Shown one piece after another: positions 53,566 through 64,000 of a stretch of DNA of 64,000 nt. The stretch is from Gossypium raimondii. Lineage: Eukaryota; Streptophyta; Magnoliopsida; Malvales; Malvaceae. The DNA lies in assembly GCF_025698545.1 (NCBI RefSeq), contig NC_068567.1, positions 57,975,371-58,039,370 on the forward strand, in the 5' to 3' direction. The translations under genes and the position numbers were made by a program. Below the pieces are notes generated by a model. The model saw only the letters and a list, made by a program, of their open reading frames with translations, searched no databases and was not told where the DNA came from. Position 1 is the stretch's first letter; each line of letters begins with the position of its first letter.

Positions 53566-54199
53566 TTTTGTTTTCAATCATAGCTATCTTCTTAAAGATC
53601 CGGCAACATAAGTTCAACCAAATATATCCAACAAAAAATATATATCCAACTTAATCCTCAGGAAAATCAATCCTGCATTTAAAATCAATCAATATACGTA
53701 AGAAGAGAAGACAAAGATAAACTCACCAAGAGAGGGCGAACAAAGCAGAGGCGAGATGAGGGCAAAGAACCAACAGAAGCGCAGACAGAGGAACCAAAGA
53801 AAGAGCAAAGAGCAAAGAGCAGAGAGCAGTGTAGCAGCAGAGGGAACCAACATCGTGTGGATAAAAAGGTAAAGTAACCAACCCAAAAGTACTTTTTGGC
53901 TGAAAAGCTAAAAAAATCTACTTTTCATCTGCCCAAAAGTCTTTTTAAGAAGCTGATATTTTGCTATCAAATGAAGGGTGTTCTCCATTGCTTTTCAAAG
54001 AAAAGTGCTTTTTTAGCTAAAAGCCCATCTCAGCCGCAATGAAGAACACAGCCTAAGTGTCCTTAGCCGGCCCAACTTCATCTAATTCAAGTGTTAAGGC
54101 AGGCAAGTAGTTTTTCTGCTCCAAGTAATTCATTGCTTCTAAACGACAGTTTATCCTTTGGTCAAAACCAGTTCATTGGCAATTAGAGGGGTTTATTGG

Positions 54200-54690
54200 C
54201 AGGATAAAATTAGGTTTGGATCGGGCTTAAATATGATATTAACATATTTTATGTCGGTGTAAATTTGACTCAAAATATGAATCTAAAATTTTGTTCAAAC
54301 CTACTCATATTTGCAAAAGATTAACCCAAATTCATTTTAACTCCGTCAATATTATTTTTTTTAAACATTTATGTTTTTTATTTATTGAAATTTTTTATAA
54401 TCATCTTAATATTATTTTAACGTTTACATTAAAGTAATATTATATATTTAGTATATATTTAATTTTTAATATGTTATAAATTACATAATATATAAAAATA
54501 ACATAATATAAAGTATTATAAACATAAAATGGATCAAGCTCAGGACTTAAATGCTCAAGCTCGTATTTAATCTTTATTTTAAACAGACCTAATTTTTTTT
54601 ATGTAAGCTCCTTTTCAAAATCTAATATTTTGTCTAACTTTCAAATAAACTTCTCAACCTGAGCAAATAATCCGACTCAAAAACAGTTGT
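54200..54690. repeat. Second, diverged copy of the GGGCC-type repeat
   Basis: GGATCGGGCTTAAATATG near 54216 and AAAATGGATCAAGCTCAGG near 54526, with an AT-rich middle and a tail rich in CTCAACCTGAGC, resemble the organisation of 46965-47490. Similarity is weak by eye. Confidence 0.35.
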
Positions 54691-55210
54691 AGTAAAAATC
54701 ATTTTGCATATTAAGCTTTAAACAATTCGGACCTCACATCACAGTTTCCTTCCTTCTTTTTTTATTTTCTTTTTATTGCAAACTGACGATAGCGCCTCAC
54801 AATTTCGCTTTTCCTCGATAAAAAAAAAAAAACAACTATTGTGGCTGGCTGGTGCTAAAGCCAATTAATTGTTTTAAATTTTAATATCATTATTAATAAT
54901 AACTACTAAATGTTAAATTTGGGTTAGTAATAAGGATTCACTGTTTACCATATGGGAATTACGAGTTACCCTCTTAAGTTTTTTCGAACTTGTTTTATAT
55001 AATATTAGAGATAGAGAATAAAGATAACACGATTTAAATTTATGTTAAATGAATGTAAAAAGAAAGTTTTAGTCACCGCTCTATATAGAAAGTTACTCAT
55101 TTTGTAAAGCTCTTTGCAAGAGAAAAGAGTCATTAAAGGACATAGTAGTTATGATTCGATATGGTTTTTTATGCTCAAATTAATATTCTATAATCTATAA
55201 TATATATATA

Positions 55211-56017
55211 GGGTAAACTACACTTATGGTCACTTTTGTTTACTTTAGGTTATATTTTAGTCACTTATGTTTGAAATATTACGTTTTAGTCACTTATGTT
55301 ATCGTGTTGTAACATTTTAATCGCTGAGCCGTTAATTGCCGTTAACGGTGTAACAGTAAGCTGAAGTGGCACGTTAAATCATCATTTCAAACAAAAATTT
55401 TAGGTTAAATTATACAATCGATCCCCATATTTTTTTTTGTTTTGGGTAATTTAATTTATTTTTTATGTCCTTTAAACTTTACTCTCTTTTTTTCCTTTAT
55501 TTTCCATTCTCTTATGTTTCTTCTTCTATTTTCCTACCTTCTCCATGTCTTTTAACATATCAGGAAGTCGAATTGGCAGTGAAGAAAGAAGTAGGAAGTC
55601 AAAAGCCATCATAGCCTATAATAAAAACCCATAAAACCATACCATGATTCTTTCTTCACTGCCAATTCGACTTCCTGATATGTTAAAAGAAATGAAGAAG
55701 GTAGGAAAACAGAGGGGGAAGCAGAAGAAAATGGAAAAAAAAACAAAAGAAAGTTAAAAGAACATAAAATAAAAAATTAAATTGCTCAAAATGAAAAAAA
55801 CATGGGGACCAATTGTATAATTTAACCTAAATTTTTTGTTTGAAATGATAATTTAACGTGTCACGTCAGCTTACCATTACACTGTTAACGGCAATTAATG
55901 GCTCAATGACTAAAAAAATGTTACAACATGATAACGTAAGTGACTAAAACATAACATGTCAAACGTAACTGACTAAAATGTAACCTGAGGTAAATAAAAG
56001 TGACCATGGGTGTAATT

Positions 56018-56022
<5 letters not shown>
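55211..56022. mobile_element. Near-palindromic MITE-like element, 812 bp, copy B
   Basis: The left end, GGGTAAACTACACTTATGGT, is mirrored by the right end (complement GGGTAAATTACACCCATGGT). The two arms stay inverted over roughly 230 bp each and again in the centre. At the core, 55548-55590 and 55648-55690 are perfect inverted copies over 43 bp with a 57-nt loop. The element sits in a TA microsatellite, so a TA duplication cannot be separated from it. No protein is encoded. Transcription would give a very long hairpin RNA. Copy A lies at 285-1013. Confidence 0.8.

Positions 56023-56074
<52 letters not shown>
56023..56074. repeat. (TA)n microsatellite
   Basis: About 26 TA units directly follow the MITE. 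A shorter TA run lies on its left side, so the element seems to have inserted into a TA tract. Such tracts are usually length-polymorphic. Confidence 0.9.
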
Positions 56075-56078
<4 letters not shown>

Positions 56079-57085
56079 TTTTGAATTGATAATAATATCT
56101 TTTATTTTCTATCATATTAATAAATTGACATTTAAAATAATTATAATATTTTATTTAGAATTATTATTCAAAAAGTTGACATAAAATAGAATTCATGATA
56201 ATTATATATTTAATAATAATTATGATTTAATAGAATTTGTGATAATTATGATTTACATTTACATTTATTAATTAAAATTTTTAATTAAAATAATTATAAT
56301 TGAAGTAAAAGTTAACATAAAAGTTTTAAAATTTGCAAAAAAAAAATAAATAAATTTTTATTTCTTAATTTGATGTTTTTTAGTAGAAACAAACCGAATT
56401 AAGCGAAAACAATAAAATCACATAACTCTACCTAAGAAATCACCATCTAATTATAGTAAATTTATTGACTTTTAAGAAGATAAAAAATTGAATAGTAAAG
56501 AGTTTACTTACAATATATTGTTTTTTATTGTTTTTACAAATACTCTGATAATAAAAATTTAGTAGTACTATATTTGAATTATCAAATTAATTAATGTATT
56601 TTAATATAGTTTATTAATTAAAGATTACATGAAGTAAAATTATATTGTATATTGAAAATAGTACAAATATTTTAATTATGATTTGAACTTTTTAATATCA
56701 TGATATTTGAAAATTTCTTTTATTATATTTGAATTCTTAATTGAGTTAATATATTTTAATTATAGTTAACCATTCAAATAAAAATTAAAAAATAATTGCA
56801 GTAATTAAAAATACTTTATTTAAAAACTAATTAGAAATTAGTTTAGAAACTAGTATATTAAAAGCACGAGTTTAGAAAAAATTTGAACCGATGAGAATAC
56901 CCTTTATTTTCTATCATATTACTAAATTCATATTTAAAAATAATTATAATATTTAATTTAGAATTATTAGTTAAAAGTTTAAATAAAATGAAAGTTGTGA
57001 TAACTATACATTTAAAAACAACTATAATTTAATAGAAGTACACATTTAAATATAATTATAATTTAAATTGCAATTATTAGTTTAA
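56070..57085 (+). repeat. Two direct copies of a dispersed AT-rich repeat
   Basis: The segments 56070-56290 and 56865-57085 share, in order, TTTTGAATTGAT-like or TTTGAACCGAT starts, TTTATTTTCTATCATATTA, AAATAATTATAATATTT and AATTTAATAGAA. Copy 1 of the same family is at 16831-17095 in reverse. The spacing of about 790 bp would fit two separate insertions, or the ends of a larger unit. Confidence 0.5.
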
Positions 57086-57182
57086 AAAAGTTATGAAAGC
57101 TCTACGAACAATTTATAAACTTATTTATGTCATTAAACGTTTATTTGCAAGCAAATTAAGTATACAAGTGTTTTACATTCAT

Positions 57183-59694
57183 TTTCGGGTCTTATATGAG
57201 CTTATGAAAGCTCTAATGCTAACCTAAGACCGAATTAGGACTAAATTGTTACAAAGTTTCAAGTTGACACCGTGACGTTTGGGGGTTTCTCATCACGACA
57301 CAACATACTGACTAGTCTCGTCGCAACGGTCCATGCACTTTCTAAACAAATACACATGCAAAATCTAACCACATTTCCAGTCAAAGCATGTAATCTCTAA
57401 GTCTCAAACATAACAAACTACCTTTGGCAATGGTATACCAATACCATGATACCTATAAGTTAACTAATTGATATAAATCATTCCAAACCTTCAACAAACA
57501 TACTTATTTACCAAGGTCATTGGTATTTACAACATTTCATACCATTTACAACCATATTTGGATCCATTTACATGTTATATTCAATTAACCAAATTTATAC
57601 ATTAACCTTTTAAACCAAAAGTGTATATAAACATAGTTTTGTATCAATTTGACTCAGTCTAGGTACATGCCATACTTGACACTAAAACAAAACTTATACA
57701 AACTTTGTTGAGTCAGAGATTACTTCTGGGATGCTGGATCAACTACTCAAACTACCAGGAATTCACTATACCTGCTCATGGAGAAAACAAACCATACACT
57801 GTGCAAATACGCTCAGTGGTATTTCTATGATTCATGTTAATATAAACAAATTAAACATATGCATACATCCATATTAATTTCAATTCATAACCTAACCTCA
57901 TGGCATTTCATGCAACAACACTTACATTTCCAAATTTACCACGTATGTGACCAAACTTATAACCAATTCATACGTATGTTCATGCCAAAACTTACAATGC
58001 TACTTAATTTGCACAAATCCATTTCATTTTTCCATTCAATACATAAGTATCTAACATACCTTTCATAATCATATACAATCATCAATTTTCTTACCTATAG
58101 TTATGCTAAAATTTCATCTGATCATTTCATTCATTTACGAGCCCAACAGCTCATTCATGTTCAATCGGGCCTTGGGGTTTGTTTTTGATTTATTTCGCAT
58201 ATTGTCATATACTGGATTTCAATGTCATTTATCAATTCTCATGTTTATAACCCTATTAACTAGACATGAACTCAAAACGGATAAGGATCTGTCACCCTTA
58301 ATTGCTTGGCAACGATAATTTTCAATCAATATCATAACCCTATAACATGCCAACTATATCCAACTCGATTCAAATAGCTAATAGAGTAACAAAATTTACA
58401 ATTCATTATATAAAGTTCAAATAATATTTAATCATAGTCAAATAAACCATCAAATTGTCAAATCCTCATATAAACAACATATTTAAACTCAATTTCCTGC
58501 CAATTATCACATATAAATCAATTCATATAACTTTCTATTCTATTCAATTTAGTCTCTATCTCAATATTCAATCTAAATCATAGCAATTCAATTAAATAAT
58601 CCAATAACAACTCACCTCAACACCATATAATGCACAATGACATGCACATGCAGAAAATAAGTGGTTCTTGAATTATAGAAATACAAATCGAATTTTCAAG
58701 CTACTCGTCGACAACTTTCGAATTTCCTTTCCCTCTTGACTATTTCGTGTCAACGTTAGCTAAATAAGACCATAACCACATACTACTATCAAATTTAGTT
58801 CAAATTGAAATCAATTACAAAATCAAACATATTTTACAATTTATTCAATTTAGTCCTAAAATCCAGGATAAACAAAACTTTCAATCTAAGGCTTCAAATT
58901 GAAATCCGATTTCACAATTATTCATTTGGGACCTCATATTTCCTATTACTACTGAAATTCCATTAAAATTTTACATTTTATTCAATTTTGTCCCTAATGC
59001 ACAAAACTCACAATTAAGCTTTACAATTTAGTCCTTTTTTATCCAACCTTAATTTTTAGCAATTTCACACTAATTTCATCTAATTTTAAACAATGGTAAC
59101 TTTCTAAAACTTCAATAGTTTCGCAATTTGGTACATGAGCTAGCTAAATCAAGCTCCCATGACCTCAAGTCTGCAAAAATTACCAGAAAAGGACCTAAAT
59201 GAACTTACCAATTTATGGTCGAATGTTTCAAGCTTGAGAGGTTTTTCAAGTTCAACAATGGTGGTCAGTTTTGGTGAAGAAGAAAGGTGATTTATTTTCT
59301 CTTTCTTTCCACCGAATTCACGTATTTATACTTGATTTAATTTTTGATTAATTTTAATTAATAATGCTTAAATTATAATTAACCTTAAATTTTATTATTT
59401 AATCCCGTCCAATAAGTCATATTTGAGCATGGTCTAATTGCTATTTTGGACATTTTGTTAATTGCAATTTAAGTCATCAAATAATTTTCCAATTAAAAAT
59501 CTATAGCGATTGTACTTTACAATTTAATCCTTGGGTCCTAATTAATCACAATTTCGGCCAAATTGACCATCCAAAATTTAATTCACCTATATAATAACTC
59601 CGTAAATATAATTATTTAATATTTACGGACTCGGTTTACTGAACGAGGTCTCAAAATCGTAATTTCTAATACCACTAAAAATTAAGTCATTACA
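57183..59694. mobile_element. LTR-type repeat, left end uncertain
   Basis: The right part has the style of the long LTRs at 1960 and 7107: alternating CAATTTAGTCC/AATTTAATCC motifs, a CTCGGTTTACTGAACGAGGT segment near 59630, and an end in ATTACA at 59694. TTCAT follows the end (59695-59699) and also occurs at 57178-57182, a possible target duplication, but the base after it is not the expected TG. No protein domains are present. Confidence 0.5.
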
Positions 59695-59699
59695 TTCAT

Positions 59700-61364
59700 A
59701 GTTCAAACAAGAAATATTATTTTATGCTAATTAGTGTAATTAAAATGTATGATTTAGGGTTGCAATTAGTGTTACAATTATATATCAATTAAAACTAATA
59801 TTTAACCTTATTTAATTGGTTTTGTTTCCATCGCAAAAAAAAAAAAAAAGGTTTTCATTATTATTCGAGATGTTTAGTTATTACTATTTGATATTCAATA
59901 CTTTTACCATTATTTGCATAATTGTGAATGTTGTTTACCATTGTGAAATATTATGTCAAAGGTAATGAAGCATTTAAGTAATAGTTATTTGTAGGTGAAA
60001 TTTTGACTCTTATTTGAATAACAAGTTATTTTATCTAATTACTTAATGTTTTTACTATCAACCCGATAGGTCGAGCTTGGATAATGATTTTTTTGTTTCA
60101 GTTTGATCGAACTAAATTTAAACAATATTTTTAAATTTAAATTTATTTATAAATAAATATATAGAGTATTGATATAAAAGGTATATCTTTAATACTATAT
60201 ATTTTTAATAATAAAACAATCTTTTTTAAACGAGTCTAGGCTTAAAACTTTTTTGGAGAACTTTTAAGCCTTAAAAAGCTTGAGCTAGCTATTAAGCTTG
60301 TTGGAACCTAATGATCCATTTAGATAAACAGTTAGTTTGTTTTTGGTGAGATTAAAAATAACAGTAGTGGTAAAATTAGTTACTGTAGTTATGAGATTGA
60401 ATATTGTAGCGGTAATATTAAAATTAATGGTGAGATATGTGTTTGGATTTAAATGTAACTATAGCGGTGAGGTAAAAATAAAAATGACCTTTATAGACAT
60501 AATGTGTAGCGAAGATTATACAATTCTATTTGTATCAATATACTATATAACAAAATCATTTTTATTTTTAGTAGTAATTAAAATTTTATATATTATAATT
60601 ATATTAATAAAATAAAAGTAAATAATTTAAAATTTTAAAATGAAGGGCAGTACATAAAAATATTTATATATATTTGAATGATATTACAAAATTATAATAT
60701 TAAAAATATTATGTTTTTACTCAATTAAAATATTAATACATATTATCTTACAATATTTTTAAAAATTATTTATTTATTTATTATACAATAATAAAATTAA
60801 TTAATTAAAAGAATATGTTTATTAAATAACCCAAAAATATAAAGGGTTTGTTACTATTTACACTTGCAAAAGAAAAAGGAATAAAAAATGAACATTGGCA
60901 AAAGTGGGAAAAGGTGTGTGGTGAGATTGGGGTTAAAAGGCCATTTAAAGGCACTGTAATGCGGGTAAAATTGCTTCCTAAGCCTCATTTTAAGCCTTAT
61001 TTGTATTTAAATCCATTTTTTATAAGCGTAATAGGTTTTTTTTAATAAACATATTAGATTAATTATTTTAATGATAAAATAAATAAATAAATGGATACTA
61101 AATTTATGAAAATATTTCATTTAGATTTAATATTTATTATTATCCAAAGTAAATAATAAAAAAAGAAATTAGAGATGGGGTGGACCAACGGCGCAGGCTA
61201 AGCCCAGATGGCAAAGGATCTTAATTAGCATATATTATCCATTAAAGATTTTGACGCTCGAAACTGCCCGCGTAGCCGTTGATACCACCATTCGGATAAG
61301 AAAAAACCAACAAAAAAGAAAAAAGCTAAGCCAAGAGAAAGAGAGCTGCAACACTGAATTAACA
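59700..61364. other. AT-rich spacer and HCF136 upstream region
   Basis: Mostly AT-rich and non-coding. A segment near 60310-60480 has GTAGCGGTAATATT and TATAGCGGTGAGG motifs in the style of small plant MITEs, but no paired end was fixed. The 200 bp before 61365 should contain the HCF136 promoter and 5' UTR; no clear TATA box was seen. Confidence 0.4.
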
Positions 61365-63580
61365 ATGGCGATGATGACGCCCAATCTTCAAGCCACTGAT
61401 TGCTCCAACCTTATACCTTCCTTAACTTCTCTCTTCCCTCCTCGCCTTCTCCACCGCCCCTTATCGCTACCCCACTCCCGTTTCATCTCCAAAGCTTCTC
61501 TCCACCACCCTTCTTCCCCTTCTTCTTCTTCTTCGCCGCCGTCACTCGTCAACCGGAGACAAATCATTTCCCAAACGGCGTCGATTTCTCTGTCCCTCGC
61601 AACTCTCTCGTCTCTCCCATTGCCAGCTAAGTCCGAGGAAGTTTTGTCGGAATGGGAAAGAGTCTACCTTCCCATCGATCCCGGTGTTGTCCTTCTAGAC
61701 ATCGCCTTTGTCCCTGATGACTTAAACCATGGTCTGGTCTCTCTTCTTTCTTTTTTCACTGCATATTTAATTTCCTATTATGGGTTTTATTTTATTTATT
61801 TTATATATGTATATAGGATTTTTGCTGGGGACGAGGCAGACTATTTTGGAGACAAAAGATGGGGGAAATACATGGACTCAACGTTCAATTCCTTCAGCTG
61901 AGGATGAAGATTTCAACTATAGGTTTAACTCTATTAGCTTCAAAGGCAAAGAAGGTTGGATTGTTGGTAAACCTGCAATTTTGTTATACACTTCAGATGC
62001 TGGAGAAAGCTGGGAAAGAATTCCATTAAGTGCTCAACTTCCTGGTGATATGGTCAGCTCTCTGTCTCTTTACATCATTGTACCAGCCATTTATGGCCTT
62101 AACTTAAACTTGTTTTGCCCCATATTATGCATTTCAAGTAATGGGTACTTTGTTATCAGGCTGTCAGCAGTCGTTACATATCAATGTCATGATTTTTCAG
62201 CTGAGACTGTTATTTTCAATCTATTTGCTAGGATTTGAAGATTGAACTCTTGAGTGTGCATGCGTGGGAATATATATGGCTATTCAAAAGATCAGTGATT
62301 TAAATGACTGAGTTAAATGATCTGGGTTCTTGCAGGTATATATAAAAGCAACTGGTGAAAAGAGTGCAGAAATGGTGACTGACCAAGGAGCAATATATGT
62401 TACATCAAACAGGGGCTATAACTGGAGAGCTGCTGTTCAAGAGACCGTCTCAGCTACTCTGAATAGGTGTGTATCTATTTAAAAAGAAGTTTAAGTGCAA
62501 TGCTGTTTCAGATAAGCTTTATTGTAGAGGACTTTATGGTATGAACCAGTGGAAGAGAAGCTAGGTTTTGAAAAAATATATATTTCTTGTAAAAAATTAA
62601 ATAAATAAGATCATTGCTTTCATGTTCATTTTTATGTTGATGTGCTCATTCAAGTTTACGATAGTATTATCATATCCCCTTTAGAATTCCAAAGAAGCAA
62701 TGCACTACAGGAAGTCAACATGCCTTAAACAAATTGGATTGTCATGAAATTAAGTAGGCAATAGGCTCTTTCCTAGAAGAACTTCCATCAGATTATTAAT
62801 TGTATGTAGGGGAGAATACTTACACTGCTCCGTTACTTCTGCAGAACAGTTTCTAGTGGTATTAGTGGGGCAAGTTATTACACCGGAACTTTTAACACTG
62901 TGAACCGCTCTCCGGATGGACGATATGTGGCTGTCTCAAGCCGTGGTAACTTTTATCTTACATGGGAGCCTGGACAGGTATAACTCCTTCATGGTTATTT
63001 ACAGAGGATTCATGGGACTTGCCTCTCTTTTGAGATCTTTATACGGTCATGCTATACATATGCATGCAAAGAAACATAAAATATTATTGCTACATAGAGA
63101 AAAAAAAAAGTAATAGGAGAATGCTTCCTCATAACCAATATTATTAAACTTGAAACATATTGCTAGCAGTCATGCTTTTCTATGTTATCAGGCACATTAC
63201 AAAAACCATTGTGTCATCTTACTCGTCCCTCATGCATTAGTATTGATTCATCATTGATGAGATATGAGGCGTCATGCACTTAAGTATTTTCATTCTTAAT
63301 GATCTGCATGATCATGGTAGTGGACAACATTTTAGGAGCAGAAGAATTTGGTCTCTGTTTTGTAAATAATGATGTGTCTTGCTGCTAATTATTATTCTCA
63401 AGTTTTAATTAAGCAAATGCAGCATACTTAATGAGCACTTGATTCTACCATTTTCAGCCATTCTGGCAACCACATAATAGAGCAATTGCAAGAAGAATAC
63501 AGAACATGGGATGGAGGGCTGATGGTGGTCTTTGGCTTCTTGTCCGTGGAGGAGGGCTTTTTCTTAGCAAAGGCACAGGG
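61365..63580 (+). CDS. HCF136: HCF136, photosystem II stability/assembly factor, 5' part (runs off the window)
   Basis: Five exons are in the window: 61365-61731, 61817-62052, 62336-62466, 62845-62977 and 63458-63580 (330 codons, all in phase). The next intron continues past 64000. Residues 1-60 are a Ser/Pro-rich chloroplast transit peptide. Then NRRQIISQ (63-70) with twin arginines at 64-65, a hydrophobic stretch and LPAKS (86-90) form a Tat-type thylakoid signal. The mature part has beta-propeller repeats with Asp-box motifs: [27 protein letters not shown]136 (YCF48 in cyanobacteria) works in the thylakoid lumen in early assembly of the PSII reaction centre. The ATG at 61365 is preferred over an in-frame ATG at 61251 because the extra 38 residues are highly charged and lack transit-peptide character. 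Confidence 0.95.
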
Positions 63581-64000
63581 GTAAGAAATGTGATATTTCC
63601 CCCATTGTTTAGTTTACACAGTTAAAATTATCCTGAAGAACTGTAATAATAAGATACAATTTCACAAGAACTTCTCGATTTATCTTAGGAAAAGCAGTTT
63701 TATATGAAAAAAAGTTATCAACTTCCAGAAGGCTGAAAACCTGGGAAAAATTAAACTAGTAAAAGAAGATAAGAATCAAGATTTCCATTCTTAATAGCTA
63801 TTTCCCATGTTAAAATGCGACTCTGACCGTTATACTAGGCTTAGAAAGAATGCAGAAGTGGGAAAAATGGAAAACATTGGTAATTATTGAATGTTTTCCA
63901 TATTAATTTTAATTAAAGACACTTAAAAAACTAGCATGCTTTTTTCCTAAAGGATGTAATTCCTAACTGCTGAATGCCTGATTTAATATCCCACCGAATC

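Larger units (their letters stand above)
47986..54053 (-). mobile_element. Complete-length PIF/Harbinger transposon, 6.07 kb, TSD TAA
   Basis: The left end GGGTCAGTTCTTCATTGC (47986-48003) and the complement of the right end, GGCTGTGTTCTTCATTGC (54036-54053), match at 15 of 18 positions. TAA flanks both sides (47983-47985 and 54054-54056), the expected Harbinger duplication. Inside, both on the minus strand, are a Myb/SANT ORF1 (51304-50324) and a DDE transposase (50052-48577), each disabled by mutation. Extra material near the right side includes a LINE fragment and a 45-bp perfect foldback. Sub-terminal sequence rich in AAAGTGCTTTT is shared with a MITE at 35103-35608. Confidence 0.88.

Noticed and set aside
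58103..58318. Plus-strand open frame of 71 codons
   Set aside because: It sits inside LTR-type repeat sequence with no recognisable domain.

Overview
The window is nuclear DNA from a flowering plant. It has AT-rich intergenic DNA, intron-rich genes with GT/AG splice sites, plant gene families and dense nested transposable elements. The long LTRs that begin TGTAACACCCCTAACCC, one carrying repeated CACACGGCCGTGTG palindromes, look like Gossypium (cotton) or a close Malvaceae relative. That assignment is inference from memory of repeat style and is not tested here.

Three protein genes could be rebuilt exon by exon, all with consistent reading phase. (1) A MAP3K-epsilon type protein kinase with C-terminal ARM-like repeats lies at 21360-38077 on the minus strand: 24 exons and 1433 codons before the stop. 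It includes a 21-nt microexon and an intron of about 4.3 kb that holds an LTR retrotransposon with a MITE nested inside it. (2) A secreted class C GH9 endoglucanase with a C-terminal CBM49 lies at 42430-45146 on the minus strand: 10 exons, 621 aa. (3) The 5' part of HCF136, the photosystem II assembly factor, lies at 61365-63580 on the plus strand. Five exons are visible and the gene runs off the right edge. A fourth gene is non-coding: a MIR396 precursor hairpin at 15566-15672 on the plus strand, with a G-box and TATA-like motif about 170 bp upstream.

Layout. 0-15 kb: an inverted-repeat MITE, then relics of PIF/Harbinger genes (a Myb/SANT-like ORF1 and a DDE transposase). They are broken by two long solo-LTR-like insertions with exact target duplications (ACCAC and ATGTG); the second contains another nested LTR. 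15-17 kb: MIR396 and AT-rich DNA. 17.4-20.3 kb: two ends of a decayed LINE around unrelated repeat sequence. 21-38 kb: the kinase. 38-42.4 kb: AT-rich spacer with an inverted-repeat element. 42.4-45.2 kb: the endoglucanase. 46-60 kb: a transposon-rich spacer. It holds a small Tourist-like MITE, a whole but coding-dead 6.07-kb Harbinger element bounded by TIRs and TAA duplications (with a LINE fragment and a long foldback inside), an 812-bp near-palindromic MITE and an LTR-type repeat. 61.3 kb to the end: HCF136.

The three protein genes have no operon-like relation: they serve signalling and cytokinesis, cell-wall loosening, and photosystem II assembly. I found no CRISPR array, plasmid-like system or clearly undescribed multi-gene system. 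The most useful unlisted signals are the MIR396 hairpin, the fully delimited transposons, and the nested insertions within a kinase intron next to a microexon.
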